A program made the translations under genes and the position numbers. This document shows positions 1-12,206 of a stretch of 64,000 nucleotides of DNA, piece by piece; positions within the stretch are counted from its first letter, which is position 1; each line of letters starts with the position of its first letter. This DNA is from Pardosa pseudoannulata (lineage: Eukaryota; Arthropoda; Arachnida; Araneae; Lycosidae). The notes beneath the pieces are model-generated. The model searched no databases, was not told the origin of the DNA, and worked only from the letters and a program-made list of their open reading frames with translations. The stretch is taken from contig CM063501.1 in assembly GCA_032207245.1 (NCBI GenBank), positions 82,950,168-83,014,167 on the forward strand, in the 5' to 3' direction.

Positions 1-779
1 TGAGATGTTTCCTGGAGTTTCAGAGAATTATCACTAAATAGCTCTTTACCTGTGAAAGGTAAAAAATGGAAAATCGGCGATGAACGCAATATGTAGAGAA
101 GGTGGCATCAGCTCCACAGAAAGTGTTTTAAGTTGTTAAAATTAGTAAGACTATGTCAATAATCACAATGCAACTGGCTTTTCGCCTGCATTTTGGGAAT
201 AATATCCCCTAGCACACTGAGCAACCAAAATTCTTCGATTACACTCTGTCAACATATGTCATTAGATAAAGTACCACTCGAAGAATGCTACCATCTTGCA
301 GAATGTGTTGGAAATTTATTTTATTCCGTCATGTTATACATACTACTGAAGATAAGTACATAAAGCATTTATAATACCATTACAAAACTTTAGTTTTTTG
401 TGAGTTTTTGGATTTTTGTTTCATTATATTTATGTGCTTCTATTACAAAAATAATACAGTTAAAATAGAGTCCTTATTTTTAACTTAAACTGAACTTTTG
501 CAAGTCCTACAAAATGAGTCAAATACTAGAAAAAGCTTATTCGCTCCCCAAATAAACTCGAAAGTGTTGTGGTATGATCTACTGGACCACCAATCCTCTT
601 AAACCCTTAAGAATTTAAAATATTTCTTTAGAAACAAGGATGGTAAGGGACCTTTACAGTTTTCTACTGGAAGGTACTAATGAAGTCGCTGATTATTTAA
701 GATTTTTAGAGGTGGGAATAGTTAGGAATATACGTCATGTGGTCTTAATAGTTTGTTCGCTCTGCTTGGAACTCAAGAA
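1..779. other. No gene recognised
   Basis: AT-rich sequence with short open frames only. I see no motif, terminal repeat or tandem structure here. Confidence 0.6.
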
Positions 780-892
780 GTTAATAACGCTCAACATATG
801 TTAAAGGTTTTCTACAACTATAAAGAACTTACGATAATTTTCAGTAACCTTGTATTATTTTCACATTTTCTTTCATAACCTTCACTAATAAC
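780..892 (+). repeat. Direct repeat, copy 1 of 2
   Basis: About 112 bp beginning TTAATAACGCTCAACA recurs in the same orientation at 1791-1904 with scattered substitutions. Shared internal landmarks are ACTATAAAGAACT and TTTTCAGTAACCTTGTA. The function and family are unknown; it could be part of a larger dispersed repeat. Confidence 0.8.
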
Positions 893-1790
893 CCAGAGTA
901 GAGGAGAGGATTGAGACCCAGAGGATTTTGGAAATCACTGTCGAATAATTCCGAACACCGCAACGGCGCTTTATCAACATGGGTATGAAGACCCATACAG
1001 CGCTATAGAACTTCTTTAATTTTATGTCGATAAATCCCAAGCAGAGCGATATCACTTCTATTTTATATTCTAAACATATATGCTTCAATACTGCTGTAGG
1101 TGTTCTCACTATTTTAGTGCTACGCAAAGTGTTAAACACCAAAAGAAGCTTTCCGTTAGAACCCTTTATTAAAAGGCTAATGCTTAAATAAGAGTAACAA
1201 GGTAAAAATATAAAAACATTAGGCTGATTATGAGACTTGCAGGCAAGTAATGAACAATACTAAGATGAGTTCCCTTGGTCAAAGCATGATGGATTCCACC
1301 GCCGAATAAAGAAGTGCCCTCCGAGGTAAAAGCACTACGGGTTCCACCGCCAAGTAAAGAACTCCAATTTAGCTCTACTGTGAAGCCGACTGAGCAATCT
1401 CAGCTTGCACCTTCTCTTTTCTCGCCTGGCTGTGATATATAAAGCGGCCAGCTACTGGCACATGAGAGTCTGCTCACGCAAATCCTTCGTATGTAGAAAC
1501 TTTGCATACACTGCTCTGAAACACATTATAAAATATTTACAATTAGTGGGCACCACACTGCACTATTATTGTAATAATGTGTCTATTGTAAAAAGCACTA
1601 TTTACATTAAAAAAGCAGCTGTATGATGTAAATCTAAGTAAAACTAAGCACGCATTGCGTTAGTAAATCTAAGCACACGTGACTTGGACAGTCGATGGAG
1701 TACCATTTGTGGTCCACAACACTTGGAATATGCTGCGTTTTCTCGGCATAAAAACTGAATAGCATGATCGCTATGCTTGTGACTCAAACG
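893..1790. other. Spacer between direct repeats
   Basis: No gene is recognised. Around 1290-1365 there is a small internal duplication: TTCCACCGCCGAATAAAGAA, followed about 48 bp later by the near-match TTCCACCGCCAAGTAAAGAA. A 73-codon open frame at 1405-1626 has no family signature and I treat it as chance. Confidence 0.5.
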
Positions 1791-1904
1791 GTTAATAACA
1801 CTCAACAGAAGTTAAATGTTTACTACAACTATAAAGAACTCATGATACTTTTCAGTAACCTTGTAGTATTTTCAAACTTTCTCTCATAACCTTCCTTAAC
1901 AAAC
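1791..1904 (+). repeat. Direct repeat, copy 2 of 2
   Basis: This is the partner of 780-892, about 1 kb downstream and in the same orientation. The copies diverge by substitutions (for example CGCTCAACATA against CACTCAACAGA), so the duplication is not recent. Confidence 0.8.
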
Positions 1905-1991
1905 ACTTGGTAGAACGTAACATTTTCTTTATCCTTTTGTTAAGGTTATTACAGCTTTAGTTTCTGTAAAATATACTTTTATTCTGCTTTA

Positions 1992-2525
1992 AGTATGGAA
2001 ATTTTGCAGCAATTTGGTTGTTTATACCGTAAAATTTAATGAGGTAATATTTTATAAAAGAAAATACATGTAAAAATATACCAATATTATCTCTTAAAAA
2101 TCTTGATATTTATTCTTATAGGTACACGTATGCTGCGAATTACAAATGAAATGCTTGTAAGCTATGTAGAAAAGTAAAATGCAGTTATAGTATACCCAAT
2201 AGGTCTTTAAATGGAAAGTTCACTCGGGTTCTATAATCTTTTCCTTATTATCTAATTCATAGTATGGAAATTTTACAACCATTTGGTTGTTTATACCATA
2301 AAATTTATTGAGGTAATATTTTATAAAGGAAAATACTTACATGTAAAAATATACCTATATTATCTCTTAAGTATCTCCATATTTATTCTTATATGTACAC
2401 ACATGCTGCGAATTACAAACGAAATGCTAGTAAGCCATGTAGAAGAGTAAAATGCAGTTATAGGATACCCAATAGGATGGAAAATATACTCTGTTTCTAT
2501 ATTATTTTCCTTAATATCTAATTCC
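1992..2525 (+). repeat. Two-copy tandem repeat, about 268-bp unit
   Basis: Unit 1 (1992-2260) and unit 2 (2261-2525) both start AGTATGGAAATTTT and share GGTTGTTTATACC, ATGCTGCGAATTACAAA and ATACCCAATAGG in the same order. They differ by point changes and small indels. No coding capacity is recognised. Confidence 0.85.
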
Positions 2526-3639
2526 GAGAGTAATTTCCGGAAGAAATGTTTCAGTATCAAAATGTTCAGAATACAAAAAGCTTTAAAAGGAATTTTAAAA
2601 TATACCGAGTTTTTCTATCTTTATAACATTTTTCACTCAACCCTAGCATATTATTATGTTCTTGCCAAATATTACTCATATTGGTACATCTGTAAGTAAA
2701 TTAAATTTTAAAACGCTGTTTTAAAGCAAAAAAAAAAGACGAGTACATTTTAATTTTACAAAATGAGTTACTCCACATTTAAGCTAACTTCGCTTTTAAA
2801 AGACTATTATCTTAATTGAAAATATTCTACATATGTAAGTATTATGTTCTACTGTTAAAACAAGATGCATTATTGATGCTAGCGAAAATTAGGAGTAAGA
2901 GCTTTTGAGCTTCACTTCCATCGATATAGCTCGTTCTCAACTGCTAATTTTTAAAATCTCATCTCTAAAACTTTTTGCCTCATTTATATTTCATTTATAT
3001 TTTATTGTTCTTGTTTGACACAAAATCTTCAGCTTTCTCTTGAATTTAAAACTTTCCAAAAAATTAATTAAAGGATCTTTAAAATTCCTTTTTCTATAAT
3101 TCCTCGTAAAGTAAAAGCTTTAAATAGAAATTACGCGACACCGTCAGAAAGTTAAAAATAACGTCACCGTGTGTGCAGATTGAACTTTTTAAACGGATTA
3201 TATTAGTCTGTGAAGCAACGGAGTGACGAGACAAGTTGTTAGCCTTTGTTAAAAGGGCAAAATCCTTTATCGATAAAAGACAGAAAATTTCCAATACGGA
3301 AACCCCTTTAATTGATTCCGGATAGTTCTTTTAAGTACAATGGAGAGAAGAGTGGGGAGCCCATTAAAACCTCATCGAGGGTGATTCAATGAGTCTAATG
3401 CTTGAATTTCGATTACTTAATGATCTATGCCGATAAATGACAAACAGTCCCGGGTAAATTTAACCGTGCAACTTCCGGAACTTGAAAAACGAGAAACGAT
3501 TCGGTTTCAATTTCTTTGTATTTTTTTAATCTACGCTTCGTCAAATTTAATCTTAGATTTTATTAAAGGGAAATTTATGATTTGTGTTAGAGAACTATGA
3601 TATAAGATTGCGAGTGATGGGGTATTATAGTAAAGCTAA
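2526..3639. other. No gene; higher-complexity island at 3100-3530
   Basis: Most of this is AT-rich filler. The stretch 3100-3530 is noticeably less AT-rich and less repetitive than its surroundings and has no terminal repeats or copies elsewhere in the window. It could be single-copy, possibly regulatory, DNA, but that is only inference. Confidence 0.4.
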
Positions 3640-4052
3640 ATTATTTTAGTTTAAGTGGTCACAGATCTCCTGAAACTTCAAATATTTTTGTTTTTCAGTT
3701 ATATAGATATTAAATTACAATCTTTTCAGTGCATTTTAGTACCGTTCTTTTTTCGAAATTTCCAACAGAACCCGAGTAATTATTAACTCTATAATTACTC
3801 TTTCACTGTTAAAGAGAAGCATTTTTATACTTAATTGCATTTTTTCTCCTTTTCTAATATTTTACTCTTGTTTACTTTGTATTTCAAAAGTTGTATGAAA
3901 TATCTTGATTAAATTTCGTACATATATTCAGTTTGCTATGTGAAATTACTTATACGTCAAATTAATTGACACGTTAAAGCTGTATTTTATATTTGCATAT
4001 ACTTTAAAAAATATTACTTTTTTTAAATATCTGAATTCAATAAAACAATGTA
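3640..4052 (+). repeat. Tandem repeat, copy 1, left of a TTAA element
   Basis: A roughly 415-bp unit matches 5144-5566 along its whole length. Shared landmarks are TAGTTTAAG, TTCTTTTTTCGAAATTTCCAA, GTTTGCTATGT and TTTATATTTGCATATA. The two copies would be adjacent but for the TTAA-flanked element between them. Confidence 0.85.
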
Positions 4053-4225
4053 TTAACACATTGTGTGCGGGTACATTTCACAGCGGAATTCTACCGGAAG
4101 CGGGCGCTTTGCGCGTAAATTTAGTTATCCAGTTAAAACGTAATAAATCGAAAATTATTTAATTTTTTAACCCACTTTTCATATTTTTATTGAAATATAT
4201 AAACAAATATATAAATAGAGAAATA

Positions 4226-4230
<5 letters not shown>

Positions 4231-4278
<48 letters not shown>

Positions 4279-4309
4279 TATATATAATATATATATATAT
4301 ATATACGTA

Positions 4310-4350
<41 letters not shown>
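4231..4350. repeat. (TA)n microsatellite
   Basis: About 120 bp of almost pure TA dinucleotides, lightly interrupted near 4277 and 4306. It lies inside the TTAA-flanked element. Confidence 0.95.
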
Positions 4351-4353
<3 letters not shown>

Positions 4354-4359
4354 ATCCAA

Positions 4360-4770
4360 TTTTTATAAAACTCCTTCACAAGGAGAAAGTTCAACAGCTA
4401 TCATTCATAAAGTACAAAGATGTAGTCGGGTCTCATATTCAAGAGAACTCAGAAGTCTAATTTAAAACTTTATTTCAGAGCGGCAACACGGCACATCTGT
4501 CCTTCTGGACAATATACGATCAAAAGCCACAGAGTTCACTCTGCTCTCACACAAGTACACCCAAGAGCGCTGACAACAAGAATTTTCCCACAACAAAAAC
4601 AGCTTAATAAGCGAATTGACTGCAATATCAGCAAAACGCGAAAACATGTTCCGCCAACACCTGGGAAACTGCTGTATAGACAGAAAGTTTACAGTTTTAT
4701 GACAGAAAGGAATGTTAAGTGGAAAATACTCCGTTGAACACACCATGTTGAGACTGGTAAAGATATTTAG
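4360..4770 (-). other. Unassigned block inside the TTAA element, LTR-like on the minus strand
   Basis: This block is richer in GC than its surroundings and absent from the sister elements at 58126 and 58906. On the minus strand it contains a 94-codon open frame (4462-4746) with many cysteines and no recognised domain, followed by AATAAA in the context CTGAAATAAAGTTTT. That order, with a polyadenylation signal, would fit a fragment of a retroelement LTR or a captured transcript end. I cannot assign it. Confidence 0.3.
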
Positions 4771-5143
4771 ATGAATTAAAATGGAAGAGAGGAGTTTTTT
4801 GAAGAAATATTAAAGTTAAATAATTTTGATATATTACATATATATAATATCATTTCCGCAAAGATAAATAAAAAGTTAATTTTAAATCTAAATTGATTTT
4901 TTAAACGTTCTGTGGTTCTGCATCGTTTGATGTAAAATCTATTTTTTATTTGTCTAAATTTTTCCAAAATTTATGTAGTAGACAAGAACATTCGGATTCG
5001 CGTTTCCTGTATATACCATTATTTTTGTAACCACAAACAAACCATGTTTTTACACTAGCCCGTACTAGTACGTGCCCCGCGATCAAGCTCAAGTATCAGT
5101 CGTCAGAAAACGTACCAGTACGTGATCGCATACAGTGTGTTAA

Positions 5144-5566
5144 TTTAGTTTAAGGGGTCACAAAACTCTTAAAATTTCAAAAGTTTGACTTTTTCATTTT
5201 GTATATATGTTAAACTACAATCATTTCTGTGCATATTGGTCCCATTCTTTTTTCGAAATTTCCAATAGAACTCGAGGAATGATTAAATGTATAATTACTT
5301 TTTCACAGTAAAAGGGGAACATTTTTTTATCTTTAATTGCATTATATCTCATTATCTAAAACTTTTCTCTTGCATGCATTGCATTTCAAACGTTATATGA
5401 AATATTTTGATGAAATTTGGTAGATATATTGAGTTTGCTATGTAAAATAACTTATACCTCAAATTAATTGGCACTTTAAAAATTGTATTTTATATTTGCA
5501 TATATTTTTTAAAAAATATTACTTTTTAAAAAAGTATCTGAATCATATTCAATAAAAAATGTATTA
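5144..5566 (+). repeat. Tandem repeat, copy 2, right of a TTAA element
   Basis: This is the partner of 3640-4052, with the same landmarks in the same order and moderate divergence. Its end (TGTATTAAT) resembles the end of copy 1, where the element inserted. Both ends of the unit therefore carry a TTAA. Confidence 0.85.
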
Positions 5567-5891
5567 ATCTTGTTAAAGTGCTTGGGTTTAAGTATGTTGC
5601 GGCGAATGAAAAACGTGCTAGTAATAACTAACATTTTACTTTTTCGAGAATGGCATCACGTTGTTAATTATATAAAATGTTTTACTTGTTCTTTTTTTTG
5701 TAATTGTAAGTTAGGAAATAAATACGTGTGTAAAATTACTATCTCCTAACAAGGTATAAGTTCAAGATAACCATATTCTTTTTTGCAAGAAGTAGAGTCG
5801 TGTAAGTCTCACATATCCCTAGTTATCTCTCTATTTTTGTCGAATGTTGTTACCATTGTTACGGGTGCAAGTCAATTTAAAAAACAATATC

Positions 5892-6071
5892 GCCGAACGA
5901 TCGCCGATTGGTTAGGGTGCTGGCCTTCGGAACCAGAGTTCGTGGGTTCGAATCTCATTGTGGCATGGATGTTTGTAGCCGTTCGGAATCGTCATTAAGC
6001 TGTAGGTCCCGGTCTCATTAGCCCTCGTGTTAAAAAAAAGTAGACCGTAGCACTCCAAACCAAACCAAACC
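5892..6071 (+). mobile_element. tRNA-Arg-derived SINE (family 1), copy 1
   Basis: The head resembles a tRNA: an A-box-like region in GGTTAGGGTGCTGGCC, a loop with TCG in the anticodon position, and the B box GGGTTCGAATC. The body ends GTAGACCGTAGCACTCC, followed by a short CCAAA repeat tail. Perfect 13-bp target duplications, AAAAAACAATATC, lie at 5879-5891 and 6072-6084. Clean duplications point to insertion by LINE-type retrotransposition. Family 1 has at least ten copies in this window. Confidence 0.93.
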
Positions 6072-6121
6072 AAAAAACAATATCTTGAATTTAGGAAATT
6101 GAATCAATACATACAATTTTA

Positions 6122-7136
6122 TCCATTATATAATAATAGCCTAAGTTGTCTGTCCGCGAATTTATCAAGTGGTTGCACCTGGAATGGATACAGGCATCCA
6201 TTTTGGATTTTTTATGAGTTAGGGTTAGAAAAATTGAAAGCGAGTTCGAAATCCAAACCGATCCCCCTTTTTCAAGAGTTTAATGCTATTATTTCAAGCC
6301 TTATTCTCCCTCTTATTCTATACTAAATTCATTCTAGATAGGATGGCGAGGGCAGAGCTTAATATTTAAATTTATGGACTGTTTTTACTCGACCCTCATA
6401 TACTCTAACTAATTCCTACCCTATGTGCAGGTATAACTCGTTCGGTAGATTGCCCATTTAATAGTTTTATTTGTCGGGTTGACGGTTATGTCCCCGACGC
6501 CGCCAATTTTTTTTAAATGTGTAATTAATTTAATATTTTCTGCTTTTTTTAATTCTTATTCCTAAAGTTGTTTTATTATTTCTAAAATATATTTCTACTG
6601 TTTTTTCAACTTTTTATGATTTTTATTATTTTTATTTTATTAAATCCACTTATTGTAATAAATTGGTATGAATAAGTTTCGCCTCACAGCGAAAAATACT
6701 GTCCTCTTTAAAACGTTCGAAATACACCCCGTCCTCCATTTGGAATGTTTAATGCCATTATATCAAGCTCCATTTTAAGTGCAGGCGATTAAATTTATCA
6801 ATTTATCCCGTAATAAATAGATAAAGATAATTTTTTCTAGCATTATGACGTCATTCCTTTAACCGTCTCATTTAATCATTTATTTTAGATTGTTTAAATA
6901 TTGTCTGCATTATTTCCATAAGTTTTAACACTAAACTTATATATTACATAAATAATTTACTTTTATATTTCGCTTAATAGATTACGTACATATGTGATAA
7001 TTTTAATCGATTATTTTTGTTGAAAGATACTTCTCAGCCATAAAACAAACCATTTTTTTTACCTGCCACATAGGGTACTTTAAAATTCTGAAAAATTTAA
7101 AATTTTACTGATCCCGTCATATGACGGGCTATATAG
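6122..7136 (+). mobile_element. Non-autonomous Helitron, copy H1
   Basis: The 5' tip is TC followed by ATTATATAATAATAG. Near the 3' end there is a perfect 16-bp hairpin, CCCGTCATATGACGGG (7113-7128), followed about 8 bp later by a TATAG terminus. A hairpin just before a CTRR-like end, with no target duplication, is the Helitron signature. It is longer than its sisters because of unrelated sequence at roughly 6336-6515. No Rep/helicase coding is seen, so it would depend on a helper. Related copies are at 14652, 17218 (reverse), 34601 and 48592. Confidence 0.8.
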
Positions 7137-7308
7137 TTAAAAAAAAGATTTATTGTACATTAAGTTTCCACATTTAGTGCAGTATCATTTTAATTACAAG
7201 TTGTGAGAGTAAGTATAGTTTTCTAAGTTTAACAAACACTTCAGACAAGACCCACTGTAAATTTCGTATTACAACAGCCACATTTAAAAGAAAAATTAGT
7301 AAATTCTG

Positions 7309-8612
7309 ATATGAAATTTGCTGATTTTAATATCACGGTTGACTGTTTTTAGTTTCTGACATAATTCTGTCATTTAGGTTTAAAGAAACAAGCTTTAGCT
7401 TAAAACATGTTCGAGAGTATCTCTTTATCTGAGTTATAACTAAGTATATAAAACTGAATTATTTACTTTATATTGGTAATTTACCACACTGTAGAAAGCC
7501 ATTTATAAATACTGAATAAAATGCAACAATAAAATTAAGTTAAATCTTTGTTGAGTTGGAGTTAAGAAATGATTATTCACTTATTTTAGCATCTTTTTCG
7601 CTCAATGTTTGATAATCCAAAAAGCATAAATGTATATTTATAAGAATAAAAATTAGCCCTCAATACGACTGAGAACAAAACCTTTGGTAGAAACCAATTC
7701 TAAGAAATAAGTAAATTTATGTTAGACATTTTTTCTCTGCTAGATATGTTATATATACTGAAAACTAATATAGTTTTATAAAAATATATAATTCTTCGAG
7801 AACTGCATCATTATCCAAACGGAATTATGGGCAGATATTAACTAATAGTAGAATAAACTATACCAGAATTCAATAATATTTGGTACTTTTCTGAATAGAG
7901 AGAATAAAAATGACATTTTCATTATATAAAAGAATTAAAACTCTTTATAATTAATTGAATTTGGATATGAAATTTATTGATTTTAATCTCACGGTTGACT
8001 GTTTTTAGTTTCTGGTATAATTCTGTAATTTAGGTTTAAAGAAACAAGCTTAAGCGTAAAACATATGTTCGAGAGTATGTCTTTGTCCGAGTTATAACTA
8101 AGTATATAACACTAAATTATTTACATTATATTGGCAATTTACCACACTTTAGAAAGCCATTTATAAATATTGAATAAAGCACAACAATAGAAGTTTATGT
8201 TGCATTGTTTTTGAGTTGGAGTTAAGAAATGATCATTTCCTTATTTTAGCATCTTTTTCGCTCAATGTTTGATAATCCAAAAAGCATAAATGTATATTTA
8301 TAAGAATAAAAATTAGCCCTCAATACGACTGAGAACAAAACCTTTGGTAGAAACCAATTCTAAGAAATAAGTAAATTTATGTTAGACATTTTTTCTCTGC
8401 TAGATATGTTATATATACTGAAAACTAATATAGTTTTATAAAAATATATAATTCTTCGAGAACTGCATCATTATCCAAACGGAATTATGGGCAGATATTA
8501 GCTAATTGTAGAATAAACTATACCAGAATTCAATAATATTTGGTACTTTTCTGAATAGAAAGAATAAAAATTACATTTTCACTGTATAAAAGAATTAAAA
8601 CTCTTTATACTA
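7309..8612 (+). repeat. Two-copy tandem duplication, about 656-bp unit, mosaic identity
   Basis: Unit 1 starts at 7309 and unit 2 at 7965 (ATATGAAATTT then ATTTTAAT and CACGGTTGACTG). The outer parts differ by roughly one base in ten, but about 260 bp (7580-7840 against 8240-8500) look identical base for base. No coding capacity is recognised. Local gene conversion is a likely cause of the identical tract. Confidence 0.9.
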
Positions 8613-9369
8613 AGATTAGAAAGAGCATCACACTTTTATAATCCAAATCCTTGATAAAATATCCCAGAGAGACAACAACTATGTGCAGTAAATTTGTTTT
8701 CTTAGTTATTTTTCTTTTCTAAACCATATAATATTGATAAAAATTAATGCAGACATTACAATAAAATCCCCAAATATGTCCTAGTTCTCAAAACTGGGAT
8801 TGCATATCTCAATTTATTGTTGTAGTCCCGGCATTCAAATCGGAATCTTAAATATGAATTTGTCCGGAATTAATGCAATAATATTTGCTTTTGCTTTAAT
8901 TCTTTGGAGAAAAGTCTTTTGGAAAGTTTCCAGGAAACATTAATGGAATAAGTAGTGAGATCAGAATCGAAATGCTAAATAAAGACTTCCTGGAAATAGA
9001 GCCAGCATTTAAAACTATCTAATCTTTGAACTGAAATTGAAAAATAAATTTCATACAGTTTGAATACTTATTAATTCTCTTATCGTATTAATTTCGAAAT
9101 ATTAGAGCTAAAGGATGGTTTTAACAAAGTTTACTCGCTCCTTGCATTATGTAATGTAAATATCTTTTAGTGATTATAAAAAAGTGTGTTTACAGTGTCA
9201 TGTATTAGACTGTAAGCGAAATAACTGAAAATTCCCAGAATTATTTGTCTTTTATTAAATTGAGCATTGAAAACAAGCATTAGAGTCTTTATAGCCGAAT
9301 GGTTATCACAAAGGATTTAAAATTCGTGTAAATATTTATTTAGTTCCTTCATTTATGTTCCATTTTCTT
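8613..9369. other. No gene recognised
   Basis: AT-rich single-copy-looking sequence. I see no terminal repeats, arrays or coding signatures. Confidence 0.5.
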
Positions 9370-9372
9370 TGG

Positions 9373-9637
9373 TGTTCCAGAAGATTCTAGACCTTTAGTT
9401 TGCCAGGAAAGTATTCTGAAATATTCACCATTTCTCTGCGTTGTGTAGTAAAACTTTCATCGCATTCCAAGGCAGATTTCTGGAACTTTCACGGCTGCTA
9501 TAAAAGCCAAAGTTCTCTCAGTCACGGAGAGTTCTGAGTTCAGAGTCGTGCAGAGCTTGCAATTGTACTTCGCTCTTTGAGCTGAGTTAGTAAATTAGAT
9601 TAACTCTACTTCCTGTGTGTGTTATTGTGTTCCACAT
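9373..9637 (+). promoter_or_regulatory. Heat-shock-element and TATA promoter-like module, possibly a solo LTR
   Basis: At 9375-9391 TTC, GAA, TTC and GA occur at exact 5-bp spacing (TTCCAGAAGATTCTAGA), the pattern bound by trimeric heat shock factor. A second three-unit array, TTCTGGAACTTTC, is at 9478-9490, just upstream of TATAAAAG at 9499-9506. TCAGTC at 9518 resembles an arthropod initiator but is only about 20 bp from the TATA box, so the start site is uncertain. No open frame of note follows. The segment starts TGTTCC and ends TTCCACA, so it could instead be a short LTR with its own promoter. I see no partner LTR or flanking duplication. Confidence 0.45.
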
Positions 9638-9639
9638 TA

Positions 9640-10375
9640 AGCCCCTACATGACAATATGGGGTTTTTCTTTAAGCTCCATGGTAAAATTTTGCAATTTAG
9701 GATAATAGAAATATAGCATCCTATTATAATATATGAACTAATAAATCCAGCATTGCTTTAGCTGTTTACAATTTCATCTTGAACTTTTCTAATTGTGATC
9801 AATATATTTACCATCAAGTCACTATTTTTAGATAAATATGATAATCCATTTTTCAACTTCACCCTACTGTTATGAGGCAAAGACATTGTAATCAGTTTTA
9901 AATAATTTACATGACTCATTAAATTGTTATATGTACTAAAATAAATATTAGCAGCTCTAGCGATCTCTGCAAATTATTATAAAAACAAAATATCTCTGGA
10001 ACTTCAGATGACAACTAGTCCTCTCATTTATTAATAACTTCAGAAATGAGTAAAAAATAATAAACTTCTTTACCTTTATGACATTTATGAGGTAAAGAAA
10101 TATATTATTTTAAAAATTATGGTTCGCTTTAGATGAGGACATCATTAAGAAGTCAATTCCTTCAACGCAAAACTCTTCGTTCATTTGACTGATTCCTATT
10201 TATTTGGAATATTTTATTTCACTATATTAAAAAATATGCTTCATTATCATTATACGACATAAAAATAAATAAGAAGCATAACATGTCATTTTACCTTGGT
10301 AATCATACTTGACACACACAAAAAAAGTTAAAATCATATCTATTAAATCTTATAATCTAAATAAAGGTACTTTTT
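9640..10375. other. No gene recognised
   Basis: AT-rich DNA downstream of the promoter-like module. Open frames are short and show no recognised domain. Confidence 0.5.
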
Positions 10376-10750
10376 TTAAAAAATAAATCTCAATTCAAAA
10401 AATATATTGATATACCGTTGGTTGGTCGAAATTGGCCTTAAATAATGTATAAAGTTAATTTATTAGTTGAAGAACCTAATTTAGCCTTACCTATTTAGAG
10501 TTCCATCCTAACATGTAAATAAAAACCCAACGTTGCCCTGACTACTTATACTTTCATCCTACTTTTTTAAAAAATCAATCTTAATTAAAAAAGTATTTTA
10601 ATATACCATTTTTGGTTAAAATTGGCCTTAAATAACGTATAAGGTTAATTTATTAGTTGAAGAACCTAATTTAGCCTTACCTATTTACAGTTCCATCATA
10701 ATATGTAGATGAAAGCCCAACGTTGCCCTGACTATTTATACTTTCATCCT
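10376..10750 (+). repeat. Two-copy tandem repeat, 188-bp unit
   Basis: GTTAATTTATTAGTTGAAG begins at about 10454 and again at about 10642, and the units agree before and after it (GGCCTTAAATAA, AACGTTGCCCTGACTA, TACTTTCATCCTA). The function is unknown. Confidence 0.88.
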
Positions 10751-12200
10751 ATTGCGATAGGTAAAAAAATAGTATTTCGGGTATTTGTAGCTTCATCATA
10801 ACATACTGGTTGAATTTTAATGATTCCAGTGTAGACTGAATTTTCTTTATAATATGCTAACAGGAACAAGAACCTAATGGTCTGCGATCTATTCACAGTT
10901 CTATATGATGTCCTAGCTGATGAAATTGTAGCTTCCAAACCTAATCACCATGGCCAGATCTCGGATGTGGCAAAGGAGACGTTTGCACGGGCGAATTAGT
11001 CGTAGGGAACCCACATGTATACAAAATGCTTGTTAAAAGCATTTCCTGATAAAAATGAAATCGAAATGAGGACAGTTTGCCCTTGAATGGAAATATCGAA
11101 AAATTGAAAAAACAATTCCATAATTCTATATAAAAGTAGAGTTAAAGACGAAATTGAGTTATTGAAAAAAGTAGGTGGGGAAATTCCCATTTATACATAT
11201 ACGAATAATTCTAAAACATAGAAAGTTAATAAAGAAATTTTAGAAGAAATTCATCCACTAGTACTAGAGGGTTTATATCTAGATTTAGTAACTGCATTAA
11301 GGCTTAATTTCTGTTTAAACTGAGAAATGAGTCCCACTATTGGTTGGCACAATGAGTTAATCGCGGTTAATTGTTAAACGACTTTGGTGAGATCAGCCAT
11401 AAGAATATTCCTATACCTTCCTAAGCATAAATTTGTTATTTAAGTTGTGATTTAGGCGTTCATTTTTAATATATTAATCATAGAGAAAACATGCTTACAC
11501 ATTTTCCCCACTATATTTAGTTATAGAGTCACACACCATTTTTTCTCAGGATCCCCAAAGAACCTAATCCTGGTCCTGCTATTCACAGTTTATTATAAAA
11601 CATAATTTATTAAATAGGCTTTATGAGATTGTAGCCAGGGAACGAGAAGTTCTTCGTATAAGTGAATTGCATATAAATGAGTTTCCGTTGCACACAAAAA
11701 ATAATCATTTGTAAAAGAAAAACTATTGTTTTACAAAATGTTATTGCTGTAAGTTTTGGTTCCGTTGGTTGGGAGTGTTCCGTCCAACAGCCATGATGCG
11801 ACAGCAATTGCTTAATATTTTTTGTAAACTGTGTTTATTTTGTAACCGTGGAGCGTAGCGCCATCTTTAAATATATGTAATGCATTAGTGTTTGCTGAGA
11901 GCGAGGGTATTAAATCGGCCATATATTCTGTTTTTTCTTGGTTTTCTTTAAAGTGGATGGTTTGGACGACGTTGGGAGTGATAATATTCAAAGTCATTGT
12001 AAGTAAATGCTTTATTCCTTTTAATCATAAATCTTATTGGGTTTTCATTTTCCCAACGCTGATCCAATCCATATTCATTTAATTTTATTTTATTGTGTTT
12101 AAGTATTTTGTATCCCCCTCGTTTACGCATTATTCTTATTTATTATACATTACACTAATTCTTAACGTATCACAGGGAGTACTGCATTCTACTTTTATGT
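10751..12200. other. No gene; weak coding-like remnants
   Basis: The plus strand near 11130-11210 reads as a lysine- and glutamate-rich stretch before an in-frame stop, and a minus-strand pair of overlapping frames lies at 11812-12130. Neither shows a domain I recognise, and composition alone could produce them. The rest is AT-rich filler. Confidence 0.35.
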
Positions 12201-12206
12201 TACATG

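Larger units (their letters stand above)
4057..5139. mobile_element. piggyBac-like non-autonomous element, family A copy 1
   Basis: The element is bounded by TTAA at 4053-4056 and 5140-5143, the target site of the piggyBac superfamily. Its tips are inverted: the left reads CACATTGTGTGCGGGTAC inward and the right reads CACACTGTATGCGATCACG inward. The right subterminal part carries near-perfect CGTACTAGTACG palindromes. The first 170 bp and last 165 bp match the copy at 58126-58608, but the middle here is longer because of a TA tract and an unrelated block. No transposase reading frame is seen. Insertion at the junction of a tandem duplication leaves clean TTAA at both ends. Confidence 0.8.

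Noticed and set aside
11812..12130. Two overlapping minus-strand frames that could be one shifted gene
   Set aside because: No recognised motif in either frame and no supporting structure. Left as a note in the gap entry.
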